Origin: Mycolicibacterium brisbanense
GTDB lineage: Bacteria; Actinomycetota; Actinomycetes; Mycobacteriales; Mycobacteriaceae
Assembly: GCF_001570425.1 (NCBI RefSeq)
Contig: NZ_BCSX01000024.1
Coordinates: 186,001-250,000, forward strand
Reading direction: 5' to 3'
DNA: 64,000 nucleotides
How positions within the stretch are numbered: the first letter of the stretch is position 1; each line of letters starts with the position of its first letter. Under the pieces are notes generated by a model. It was given only the letters and a program-made list of their open reading frames with translations. It was not told the DNA's origin and did no database searches. A program made the translations under genes and the position numbers. This document shows positions 52,837-61,057 of the stretch, piece by piece.

Positions 52837-53499
52837 TCACAGCGAGTTACGGCCGCCGATGGTCTTGGCCAACTGGACGACCTGGCTGTCGGTGACGTCG
52901 GTGCCGCTGATCCGGACGTCGACGACGACGTTGTCGGCAACCAGAACCGCGCGGCGATCGCCGTACCCGGGATAGTCCGGTCGCTCGTCGTGCGTCACGT
53001 CGACGCCGTCGATTCGCCCGGGAGCGGCCATGACGTATTGATAGGACTTGCTGCTGCCGCCGTCGGTCATGGACAGCGTGTCACCGGCGCACTGTCGCCA
53101 CAGCCCGACCGTCTTCGCCGCGACGGCGCGGGCCGCGGCGGGGGTGTCGAACATCGCGACCGCCTGGTCGACTTCCAAACTGTCGGTGTCGTCGGCGAAC
53201 TGGGTTTCGCGGAAGTTGGTGTAACCGCTGCCCTGGTACACCGAATCCATGGCGTTGCCGATGACGGGCACGCACTCGGGGCGCGACGCACGTTCGCCGG
53301 CGTCGAGCTTGGCGGGTTGGCGCAGCGCCGTCTTCGATCGCAGGCCCGTGGTGCTCATGATGGTGTTGAGTTCGGATTCGCTGGCCAGCATGCTGCCCAG
53401 GACATCGACCTGAGGGGTGGCCACGTCGTGCACGGTGCGGGTGCACCCGGTCACCGCAAGCAATCCCGCCAGGGCCAGGGCAGCACCGGTTTTGCTCAT
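52837..53499 (-). CDS. lipoprotein with PknH-type extracellular sensor domain
   Basis: 220 residues from ATG 53499, with AGGTG upstream. Signal peptide with lipobox AVTGC (Cys ~19). The mature part matches the PknH C-terminal sensor family (PF14032): MLASESELNTIMSTTGL, RPECVPVIGNAMDSVYQGSG, two Cys pairs, VVDVRISGTDVTDSQVVQLA. Convergent with the receptor kinase gene, three bases between stops. Family members are either kinase ectodomains or stand-alone lipoproteins; ligand unknown. Confidence 0.9.
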   Translation of the reverse strand: MSKTGAALALAGLLAVTGCTRTVHDVATPQVDVLGSMLASESELNTIMSTTGLRSKTALRQPAKLDAGERASRPECVPVIGNAMDSVYQGSGYTNFRETQFADDTDSLEVDQAVAMFDTPAAARAVAAKTVGLWRQCAGDTLSMTDGGSSKSYQYVMAAPGRIDGVDVTHDERPDYPGYGDRRAVLVADNVVVDVRISGTDVTDSQVVQLAKTIGGRNSL

Positions 53500-53570
53500 C
53501 AGTTCACCTTTCGGGTCCGGTGCTGATCCTAGTCCCGCATCGCGACCGGTCCCGACGGCAGTTTTCCGAG

Positions 53571-54347
53571 TCAGACCAGTTCGGTGCCCGGGGCAGGCGG
53601 AGGCACGACACCGCACGCCGCGGCGAACTGGACCGGGTTGAGGCCGTCGGCGGAATTCATATCGCAATTCCCGAAAGGTGGTGCCCCTTCGGGCAATCCG
53701 CCGCCGAAGCCGCTGCCGTCGGTGTACTGATGGGCGACCTTGCCGGGGTACGGCGGGTTGCTGCCGTAGCTGGCGATGATGAGCCGCAGGCCGGTCGGCT
53801 TGGTGCGCCACATGGCGGTGAGGTCGTAGATGTTGCCGTAGCCGATGATCCGGGCCGGACTTTGGGCATAGTCCGCCAGGTTCCAGTACAGCTGGTTGAT
53901 CCACGAGGATCCGTCGCCGGTCGGATTGCCGCCCTGTTCGACGTCGAGCATGAGCGCGACGCGGGGATGCAGCCCGCCATTGGCGTCGATCATGGACCGC
54001 ACGGTGTTGGCATTGGCCTGCCAATTCGGCCGGCAGTAGGTGTAGACGATGCCGAACACCAATCTGCCGTCGTCGAGCGCCTTGCGCATCCAGGCGTAAT
54101 TGGCGGCGAAATTGTGGTCACGGTAGGTGCCGTCACTGACCCGGATCGACAGCACCGCGTACGGATAGCTGTCGTCGACGACCCTCTGAAACTCCGAGAC
54201 GTCGGCAAACAGGGTGTCGGTGACCGGCACGACGGCGGCGGTCAACTCCTCCTGTGGGGATTTGCGGCGGCGCGGATGCGTCGAGCGCGACTGTCGTTCG
54301 GCGGGCGACCGGCCCGAGACCATCTGTTTCGCAACTCCGCTCGTCAT
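53571..54347 (-). CDS. GH25-like muramidase-type protein without signal peptide
   Basis: 258 residues from ATG 54347; a longer frame to a TTG at 54374 has no better ribosome site. A basic leader (RQSRSTHPRRRKS) precedes a GH25-like barrel: FADVSEFQRVVDDSYPYAV (Asp on the first strand), RVALMLDVEQGGNPTG (DxE pair) and VAHQYTDGSGFGG. These fit the acidic catalytic residues of GH25 lysozymes. No Sec signal or membrane helix, so it is either cytosolic, phage-derived, or exported by another route. Confidence 0.78.
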   Translation of the reverse strand: MTSGVAKQMVSGRSPAERQSRSTHPRRRKSPQEELTAAVVPVTDTLFADVSEFQRVVDDSYPYAVLSIRVSDGTYRDHNFAANYAWMRKALDDGRLVFGIVYTYCRPNWQANANTVRSMIDANGGLHPRVALMLDVEQGGNPTGDGSSWINQLYWNLADYAQSPARIIGYGNIYDLTAMWRTKPTGLRLIIASYGSNPPYPGKVAHQYTDGSGFGGGLPEGAPPFGNCDMNSADGLNPVQFAAACGVVPPPAPGTELV

Positions 54348-54425
54348 ACTTCCGCCACTCTGCACGTGGCCCAAACCGGGCCACTACCACCAGAGTAGGT
54401 CGGAAATCCGGACGACGCACAGCGG

Positions 54426-55175
54426 CTAGGGGGTGGCGTCGGCCTGCCGGTTGGCGAACACGAACTGGTACACGATGCCGCCGAGAGCGCCACCGATCAG
54501 CGGTGCCAGCCAGAACGCCCACAGTTGCGCCGGGGCTCCGTTGCCGTTGAAGAACGCGACGCCGGTGGAGCGCGCCGGGTTGACCGACGTATTGCTGATC
54601 GGGATCGATACCAGGTGAATGAGGGTGAGGGACAAGCCGATTGCCAGCGGGCCGAAGCCTTTCGGTGCCCGGTCGTCGGTCGCTCCCAGGATCACGATGA
54701 GGAAGAACGCCGTCAGCACGATCTCGGCGATCAGCACCGCCGCCAACGAGTAGTGGCCGGGGGAGTGGGCGCCGTAACCGTTGGCCGCCATGTTTCCGGT
54801 TGCCGTGAAACCGGGCTGGCCCTTGGCGATGACGAGAAGCAGCAGGCCGGCGATCAGGCCGCCGACAACCTGCGCGATCCAGTAGCCGGGCAGGTCTTTC
54901 CACGGCAGCCGACCGCCGACCGCAGCACCTAGGGTGACCGCGGGGTTGAAGTGACCACCCGAGATGTGGCCGACGGCGTACGCCATGGTCACCACGGTGA
55001 GCCCGAAAGCCAGTGCCACGCCGAGAAATCCGATACCCACCTGATAGACGTTGTTGCCGTCGGCATCCTGGGCGATCTGTTTGGCGGCGAAAATCGCACT
55101 GCCACAGCCACCGAAAACCAACCAGAACGTTCCGAAGAGTTCAGCCCCGAGTTTTGAGACGAGTGAGCCGTTCAC
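54426..55175 (-). CDS. aqpZ: aquaporin Z
   Basis: 249 residues from a GTG. Six membrane segments and two half-helices with the paired motifs HFNPAVTLG and SVNPARSTG (NPA/NPA). The aromatic/Arg filter around the second NPA-R fits a water-selective channel. A mild insertion ([20 protein letters not shown]) in the first loop is seen in several actinobacterial AqpZ proteins. Inner-membrane water channel. The upstream gap is AT-rich and holds its promoter. Confidence 0.94.
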   Translation of the reverse strand: MNGSLVSKLGAELFGTFWLVFGGCGSAIFAAKQIAQDADGNNVYQVGIGFLGVALAFGLTVVTMAYAVGHISGGHFNPAVTLGAAVGGRLPWKDLPGYWIAQVVGGLIAGLLLLVIAKGQPGFTATGNMAANGYGAHSPGHYSLAAVLIAEIVLTAFFLIVILGATDDRAPKGFGPLAIGLSLTLIHLVSIPISNTSVNPARSTGVAFFNGNGAPAQLWAFWLAPLIGGALGGIVYQFVFANRQADATP

Positions 55176-55294
55176 CTGCTGTCCCCCTGTTCAATGAATG
55201 ACCATTGACGAAAGGGTAAGACCGCGAACGAAATTTCCAATGCATGTTTATTATTTCGTTGCCGTACGTTGACTTTCAATTTCGATTGCTATTT

Positions 55295-57064
55295 TCACGG
55301 CTCGTCGCCGTCGGTGATTGCGTTGGGCGCCAATCCGTTTGCAGACATGAATTGCAGCAACGCATTGATCGCGACTTTCGCCGCGGTCAACTGGGTGACT
55401 CGCGCCGACTTGGGATCGTTGAACGGCTCGAGCCGGTTGATCACCGCCGAGACCTGGCTTTCGAAGTCGGTGACCTGATACCAGAGCCGGCTGTCGTAGC
55501 CGAGATCCAGTAGTTTGCGGGCATGCTCGGCGGCCACCCGCATCATGAGTTTGTCGAGATTCGGTGTGGCTTCGGCAGTTCCGTGCCCGCTGGCCAGCGC
55601 CGCCGCTGTCGTCGCGGCGCCGGTGCCTGCCAGACCGCTCACCATCGCCAGCCCGCCCACCATGCCGCCCGGACCGAATGCGGCCAGTCCGCCCGCGACC
55701 GCGGCCGCACCGAACGCACCGGCCGGGGCGGCCACGGCCAACCCGACCGGTCCGGCCGCGATCAGTGCCACACCGGCCGCGGCGGTGAGCACCCGGCCCC
55801 ACGGCACCCCGCTCTTACCGCTGACAGCGGCCTGTACATCTTTGATCGCGGTGGCCACGGTCTTGCCGACGTCGCGGCGGAAGCCGAGCGCCTCGGCGAT
55901 GTCCTCCAGTGCCTTGATCGGGGCGTCACCGGTGTCGATCTCGTAGGGCGTGACGCAGTTGGTCAGGGCCAGCACCACGAGTTCGCCGATCGCCTCGTGC
56001 AGTTCCCACCGGTGCGGCAGGGTCGGCAGACTACCGGCGATGATTTCCTGCAGTTCCGGGGCGAGCAGCTGCCCGCCGGCGGCCTGCTGGGCGAGCTGGG
56101 CGGCCAGGTCGTCGCGCAGGATCTGCAGTGTCGCGCGATACCGGTCGGCCCGCTCGGAATCCTTGATATGGCGCGCGACGGCCTCGCCGAAATGCTGCAC
56201 GAGCAGTGCCGAGGCCTCGGCTTCGCTCATCCGCACCGCGATGTCGGTGCCCGTCGGGGCGGCCGGCTCGACCGGCGGGTACAACGCGTCGGCGATGAGC
56301 CCGGCGACCGCCGGATCACCCAGATAGGTGTCGGCCTGGTGCCCGCGCACGGTCAGCATGAAGTCCTGTGCGCCGGGAAATGTCGACGCCAAACCCCTTC
56401 CGCCGGTGACGATGTCACGCACGTTGAGGAAGTTCGACCAGTCGTCGACGCGGCTGTAGGGGAACCGCTTGAGCAGCCGCTCGCTGCCCTCGTGCAGGGC
56501 GCGGATGCCGGCCGGGCTGCCGATCGTGATGAACCGCCGCACATGTAACTGCTCGGGCAGGTGGTCGAGCAGGTCGATGGCGATGACGCTGCCGAGGCTG
56601 TGCCCGATCAGCACGACCTCGCCGTCGTCGGGCAGTGCGTTGATGATCCGCAGCATGATCGCGGCGCGCAGCCCGTCATTGCCGATGTAGCGACGAACCT
56701 GGTCGAGGTCGTACATGGACAGGTAGTCGACGACGGCGCCGGGTGCGGCGTTCCAGACCGGGTCGGGAATCAGGTTGAACCCGTAGGTGCGCACCCCGAA
56801 CTCCTGGCGCAGCAGGCGCTGCACGCGGGCCTGGCGGCGCTCGAACTCGCGGCGTGCCAGCGCGTCGTCCTTGGCCTTGTAGGTGATGGCCGGGAGCTTG
56901 GCGGAGATGCCGTCGGTCTTGAGCAGGTCGGCGTAGCGCGGTGCGAGCACGTCGGCGCGGTCGACGGGCTCGAACCCGGCCTGGGTGAGGCCCCGGTTGA
57001 GCCCGTCGAGCCAGTCGTAGTCGCGGTTTCCGTCTCCGATGCCGTGCAGGAAGACGACGTGCAT
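55295..57064 (-). CDS. large alpha/beta-hydrolase
   Basis: 589 residues, ATG start. N-terminal half is an alpha/beta hydrolase: MHVVFLHGIGDGNRDYDW with an HG oxyanion motif, nucleophile elbow GHSLGS, and ITIGSPAGIRALH. The region ~400-480 is an Ala/Gly-rich hydrophobic segment (AAGVALIAAGPVGLAVAAPA) that may be membrane-inserted. The C terminus is helical. No signal peptide. Similar long hydrolases are lipases or esterases of unknown substrate; it could be peripheral on the membrane. Confidence 0.85.
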   Translation of the reverse strand: MHVVFLHGIGDGNRDYDWLDGLNRGLTQAGFEPVDRADVLAPRYADLLKTDGISAKLPAITYKAKDDALARREFERRQARVQRLLRQEFGVRTYGFNLIPDPVWNAAPGAVVDYLSMYDLDQVRRYIGNDGLRAAIMLRIINALPDDGEVVLIGHSLGSVIAIDLLDHLPEQLHVRRFITIGSPAGIRALHEGSERLLKRFPYSRVDDWSNFLNVRDIVTGGRGLASTFPGAQDFMLTVRGHQADTYLGDPAVAGLIADALYPPVEPAAPTGTDIAVRMSEAEASALLVQHFGEAVARHIKDSERADRYRATLQILRDDLAAQLAQQAAGGQLLAPELQEIIAGSLPTLPHRWELHEAIGELVVLALTNCVTPYEIDTGDAPIKALEDIAEALGFRRDVGKTVATAIKDVQAAVSGKSGVPWGRVLTAAAGVALIAAGPVGLAVAAPAGAFGAAAVAGGLAAFGPGGMVGGLAMVSGLAGTGAATTAAALASGHGTAEATPNLDKLMMRVAAEHARKLLDLGYDSRLWYQVTDFESQVSAVINRLEPFNDPKSARVTQLTAAKVAINALLQFMSANGLAPNAITDGDEP

Positions 57065-57166
57065 TGTTCAGCTCCTGATCGCGGGTGGTGTCGCCACCAC
57101 GTTAGTGATCGGTAAGGGGCAGGCGCTGGCTACGATCAACCAACTCTGACGGCTGAGGAGAGCGAT

Positions 57167-57826
57167 ATGGCGCGGATGGATGTGACGGGTCTGCTCGCGG
57201 CGGCGGCTGCAGCATGTGTTGTGCTGGCCGGTTGCGGCAGCCACGATTCCGCGGGCGCGCCCAGCTCGACGCCCGGGCCCGCCGGCCCGGAGCGGGTGGT
57301 GCTGAAACCTGTTGACGCCAAAGGCAACCTCCAGAACGGGTGGTCGCAGGACGAGAGCCACCGCGACACCCCGGTCGACTGCTGGGGCACGTCGCCCTAT
57401 GACGTCGGCACCGGGATCCGCTGGTGCGGCGGCACTGCCGATTCGGGCGATGCCTGCTGGCCGACCGAGAACGGTGCGGCGGTGCTGTGTCTGGCCGATC
57501 CGTTCAGCACCACGCTCTATCTGCGCAACGCCACGGGGCTGGGCGATCCGAGCGAGCCGCGCAGCGGCGACGCCGTCCCGATGGCGCTGGCGCTCGACGA
57601 CGGGACCCAGTGCCGCGCCGTGATCGGCGGAGCCTGGGGCCAGCGCGGCGCCCCGGCCTATACATGCGGCAAAGGGCCCGAGCTGATCGGGATCTGGGGC
57701 ACGTCGCCCGACGACGCGTCCGGAATTCACCGCGGTCCCGACGGCTGGACCGTCGAGGTTGGCACCGAGACAGGCACGCCGACCAAGCACACCGTCGCCA
57801 AGGCCTATTACGTCGGCACGGCCTAG
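57167..57826 (+). CDS. putative lipoprotein
   Basis: 219 residues, GAGGAG upstream. Lipobox VLAGC puts the lipidated Cys at 23. The mature domain has six further Cys (DCWGT, RWCGG, DACWPTE, VLCLAD, TQCRAV, YTCGKG), probably three disulfides, and a beta-rich composition. No family recognised. Probably anchored on the outer face of the membrane. Confidence 0.85.
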   Translation: MARMDVTGLLAAAAAACVVLAGCGSHDSAGAPSSTPGPAGPERVVLKPVDAKGNLQNGWSQDESHRDTPVDCWGTSPYDVGTGIRWCGGTADSGDACWPTENGAAVLCLADPFSTTLYLRNATGLGDPSEPRSGDAVPMALALDDGTQCRAVIGGAWGQRGAPAYTCGKGPELIGIWGTSPDDASGIHRGPDGWTVEVGTETGTPTKHTVAKAYYVGTA

Positions 57827-57837
57827 GCACCTCCTCC

Positions 57838-57871
57838 CGCGCCAGCACTTCTCTCGCGCCAGCACTTCTCT
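57838..57871. repeat. 17-base direct tandem repeat
   Basis: CGCGCCAGCACTTCTCT occurs twice head to tail (57838-57854 and 57855-57871), directly upstream of hairpin copy B. Non-coding. Confidence 0.85.
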
Positions 57872-57872
57872 C

Positions 57873-57932
57873 GCGAGCAGTCACTGAGGTACCCCGACAC
57901 GCCGCAGTTCCCGGACCTCTGTGTCTGCTCGC
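57873..57932 (+). repeat. 60-base hairpin element, copy B (shared loop with 11681-11740)
   Basis: Arms GCGAGCAGTCACTGAGGT (57873-57890) and ACCTCTGTGTCTGCTCGC (57915-57932) pair at 16 of 18 positions. The loop holds CCCGACACGCCG at offset 21-32, the same offset as in copy A, and both elements are 60 bases and begin GCGAGC. It follows the lipoprotein gene and may terminate it. Confidence 0.6.
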
Positions 57933-57939
57933 CCGACTT

Positions 57940-57953
57940 CCCCCGATCGGGGG
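57940..57953. repeat. 14-base palindrome CCCCCGATCGGGGG
   Basis: Perfect palindrome seven bases after hairpin copy B and 130 bases upstream of the small secreted-protein gene at 58084. May be an operator or a structural addition to the hairpin. Confidence 0.5.
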
Positions 57954-58083
57954 ACAGCAGGTTCATCTGATGCGTGGGCCGGTCGGTCGATACTGACGTG
58001 TGTCGCAGTGGGGCATTCTTTTCTCAACACCGGATCACACCGGATGAGAACTTCAAAAGCTCACTGAGACAAAGGATCTGATC

Positions 58084-58302
58084 ATGAGCATCTCCTGCCG
58101 CATCGCCGCCGGATACGCCGCTGGTGTCACTCTCGTCGCCGCTCCGGTCCTCATCTTCCTCGGTGCCGCCTCGGCCCGCGCCGATGTCTCGCCCGTCAAC
58201 ACCGGACCGTCGGTGAGCCACCACGAGGCGTTCCCGGGCCAGCAGAACTTCCCGCAGCCCGGCACCGCGGTGCATCACCACCACCAGAACAACCACGCCT
58301 GA
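58084..58302 (+). CDS. short secreted His-rich peptide
   Basis: 72 residues, signal peptide with core VTLVAAPVLIFLGAASARA giving a mature peptide of about 39 residues. It contains SHHEAFPGQQNF and ends VHHHHQNNHA, with eight His of 39, a composition suited to metal binding. No family recognised. A perfect terminator follows, supporting a monocistronic gene. Confidence 0.75.
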   Translation: MSISCRIAAGYAAGVTLVAAPVLIFLGAASARADVSPVNTGPSVSHHEAFPGQQNFPQPGTAVHHHHQNNHA

Positions 58303-58318
58303 TCGGCGTTGCCCGAGG

Positions 58319-58339
58319 AGCCCGGACATTGTCCGGGCT
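58319..58339 (+). terminator. hairpin after the small secreted-protein gene
   Basis: AGCCCGGAC and GTCCGGGCT pair perfectly around ATT, 17 bases after the stop codon. Confidence 0.8.
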
Positions 58340-58490
58340 CTTCACTTGTGTGGGCACCCTTGAGCAGGTCCGCTGCGGGCCATCCTTAGACATTCGCACA
58401 AACTTCCCAGGTGAGGATGTGCCTCGATGCGGCTGGCGCGTTGTCACGCCGATCGTCACGATTGGGCCACTTCAGCCTCAAGGAGAAACA

Positions 58491-59969
58491 ATGGCCCTTG
58501 GCAGCCCAGAGAGCGTCGCCGACGATCCGGTGACGCCGTCGCGCGCGACCGGTCACGATGTCCTGAACCGCGGCTTCGGCTTCCGAGCCGCGTTGTCCCT
58601 CGCGTTCGCCGACATCTCGCCGATCGTGGCGCTGTACGCGATCTTCGCCCTCGGCCTGTTCGCGGCAGGGCCCCGGTTCTTCTGGGCCTTCCCGATCGTG
58701 CTGTGCGGCCAGTTGCTCGTCGCGCTGGTCTTCGGTGAACTGGCCTCGCGTTTTCCGTACGCGGGCAGCGTCTACCAGTGGGCGCGGCACGCCAAGGGCA
58801 CAACCTGGGGCTGGACGGCGGCATGGGCCTACATCTGGGGGCTCACCCTGACCCTCTCCACGATGGCCTACGCCGCCGCGGGATTCATCCTCGAAGTGTT
58901 CGGAGTCGAGTCGCCCAGCCGCTGGCTCCTTGCCGCGGTCTCGATCGGCGTCATCTGCTTCACCACGGCCGCCAACATGATCGGCCGCCAGGTCCTCAAG
59001 GTCATGATCGTCGCGAGCATCATCTGCGAGATCGTCGGCTCGGTCGGGCTGGGCACCGTGCTGTTGCTGTTCCATCGCGTCAACCCGGTGTCGACGCTTT
59101 TCCAAGGTCTCCCGGATAGCTCCGGAAGCACGTTGAGCACCATGCTCATCGCGGTCGCCTTTGTGGGCTGGGCGTTCCTGGGGTTCGAGTCGGCAGGGTC
59201 GATCGCCGAGGAGGTCGAAAACCCGGAACGCAACGTGCCGAAGGCCATCGTCTTCGCCCTGCTCCTGGTCGGCATCATCGTGATGTACTCCGCGGCCGCC
59301 GTCATCCTCGCGATCCCCGATCTGTCGGCGGTGCTCAGCGAGCAGAGTGACGACCCGGTGTCGGCAACCCTGACGGCGCAGCTGGGTTCCTCGATCGCCA
59401 AGCCGCTGCTGCTGATGTTTGTCATCGGCTTCATGTCGGCATGCCTGGCGGTGCAGTCGGCGGTGTCGCGGGCGGTGTACGGGATGGCGCGTGACCGCGC
59501 TCTTCCCGGCGCGGCGTTCCTGTCGAAGCTGGGTGGTCCCGAGCGGATGCCGATCCGGGCGATCGGGCTGACCGCGGTGGTCGCCGCGTTCTTCCTGTTG
59601 TTCGCCGGCTCCGACCTGTACAACGTGCTGGTCAACTTCTCGGTGATGGGTCCCTACATCGCGTTTGCCGTCCCGGTCTTCGCCGCCGCACTCACCCGGC
59701 TCGCCGGGCGCTGGGTTCCCGGGGCGTTCACGCTGGGACGCTGGGGTGCTCCGGTGACGTACGCGGCCGCCGCATGGCTGGCCTTCGAGGTGCTCAACGT
59801 GTTGTGGCCGCGCACGCAGCCCGGGCAGCCGTGGTTTGTCAACTGGAGCATGGTGATCTCCCTGGTGAGCCTGGGCATTCTCGGCGTGGCCGTGTACGTG
59901 AAGTGCCGCGACCGCATCACGGTCCCGGTCGGGGAACGCGTCGACACCGTTGGGGCCGACGAGCCATAG
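58491..59969 (+). CDS. APC-superfamily amino acid permease
   Basis: 492 residues from ATG 58491, fixed by AAGGAG; the open frame continues leftward without support. About 12-14 membrane segments of the amino acid-polyamine-organocation family: FADISPIVALYAIFALGLF, FVGWAFLGFESAGSIAEEVENPERNVPKAI, SRAVYGMARDRALPGA. Imports or exchanges an amino acid or amine. Its substrate is not evident. A separate transcription unit from the phospholipase gene 50 bases downstream is possible. Confidence 0.92.
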   Translation: MALGSPESVADDPVTPSRATGHDVLNRGFGFRAALSLAFADISPIVALYAIFALGLFAAGPRFFWAFPIVLCGQLLVALVFGELASRFPYAGSVYQWARHAKGTTWGWTAAWAYIWGLTLTLSTMAYAAAGFILEVFGVESPSRWLLAAVSIGVICFTTAANMIGRQVLKVMIVASIICEIVGSVGLGTVLLLFHRVNPVSTLFQGLPDSSGSTLSTMLIAVAFVGWAFLGFESAGSIAEEVENPERNVPKAIVFALLLVGIIVMYSAAAVILAIPDLSAVLSEQSDDPVSATLTAQLGSSIAKPLLLMFVIGFMSACLAVQSAVSRAVYGMARDRALPGAAFLSKLGGPERMPIRAIGLTAVVAAFFLLFAGSDLYNVLVNFSVMGPYIAFAVPVFAAALTRLAGRWVPGAFTLGRWGAPVTYAAAAWLAFEVLNVLWPRTQPGQPWFVNWSMVISLVSLGILGVAVYVKCRDRITVPVGERVDTVGADEP

Positions 59970-60022
59970 GCCCCTGCGGCGAATCCGAGGAGATCCCCAG
60001 CATCGCGTGCCAGGCTGGGGCC

Positions 60023-61051
60023 ATGGCTGCCAATCACAATCCACGCCGTCTGCGTGCCGACCTCGTGCTGTCCGGTGGCGGCGTCAAGGGCATCGGGCTG
60101 GTGGGTGCCGCCGTCGCGCTGAAAGACGCGGGATATGAGCTCCAGCGGATATCGGGCACGTCGGCGGGTTCGCTGGTCGGCGCGGTCGTGGCTGCGGCGG
60201 CGCAGGGCGATCAGCTGACCAGCGAGCAGCTGCGGGAGCTGGCGCTGAGCGTGCCCTACCGGAAGTTCCGGGACAGCGGGCCCATCGAACGCATCCCGAT
60301 TCTGGGCCCGGCCTGGGGGCTGCTGCGTGAGACCGGGATCTACCGCGGGGATTTCGCGCATTCCTGGATGCGCACCGAGCTGAAGAACCTGGGCGTCAGC
60401 ACCTTTGGCGACTTGGCCATCGACGACGACCAACTGCCGCCGGACCGGCGCTACCGCCTGGTGGTCACCGCCACCGATCTGACATCGGGCCAATTGGTGC
60501 GGCTGCCTTGGGATTACCGGCGGCTCTACGGTCTGGATCCGGATGAGCAGTTGGTGGCCGATGCGGTGCGCGCTTCGATGGCAATCCCGTTCCTGTTCCA
60601 GCCGGTCACCCTCGAAGGGGTCGGCGGGGAGCAGTACACCCTCGTCGACGGGGGAGTGCTGTCCAATTTCCCCATCGACTCCTTCGACCGGCCCGACGGC
60701 AAGGTGCCGCGGTGGCCCACGTTCGGCGCGACCGTGATTCCCTACCTGCCCGCGCCGACCATCGAGCAGTTGATTCCCGGGCTGGCGCCTCTGCACGGAC
60801 CGCCGCTGCTGGAGAGCTTGATCACCACGATGCTGGTCGGCCACGACCAGACCTACCTCAATCAACCGTGGGTGAAGGTGCGGGCGATCCAGGTGGATTC
60901 CACTGCCACCGGGGTGCTCGACTTCGACATCACCCGCGACGAAGCCGAGGTGCTCTACGACAACGGGTACCAGGCCACCACCGACTTCCTGGCCACCTGG
61001 AACTGGCCGGCCTACATCGAGCGCTTTCGCGCGGACCATCCGGTGAGCTGA
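60023..61051 (+). CDS. patatin-like phospholipase
   Basis: 342 residues from ATG 60023. Patatin fold with oxyanion loop SGGGVKGIG, nucleophile GTSAGS (GxSxG), and catalytic Asp in DGGVLSNFP. A region of ~100 residues (RKFRDSGPIERIPILGPAWG) covers the active site as in bacterial patatins such as ExoU relatives. Serine-Asp dyad lipid acyl hydrolase; cellular target unknown. No signal peptide. Seven bases ahead of the alpha-galactosidase gene, so likely co-transcribed. Confidence 0.92.
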   Translation: MAANHNPRRLRADLVLSGGGVKGIGLVGAAVALKDAGYELQRISGTSAGSLVGAVVAAAAQGDQLTSEQLRELALSVPYRKFRDSGPIERIPILGPAWGLLRETGIYRGDFAHSWMRTELKNLGVSTFGDLAIDDDQLPPDRRYRLVVTATDLTSGQLVRLPWDYRRLYGLDPDEQLVADAVRASMAIPFLFQPVTLEGVGGEQYTLVDGGVLSNFPIDSFDRPDGKVPRWPTFGATVIPYLPAPTIEQLIPGLAPLHGPPLLESLITTMLVGHDQTYLNQPWVKVRAIQVDSTATGVLDFDITRDEAEVLYDNGYQATTDFLATWNWPAYIERFRADHPVS

Positions 61052-61057
61052 TCCGCG

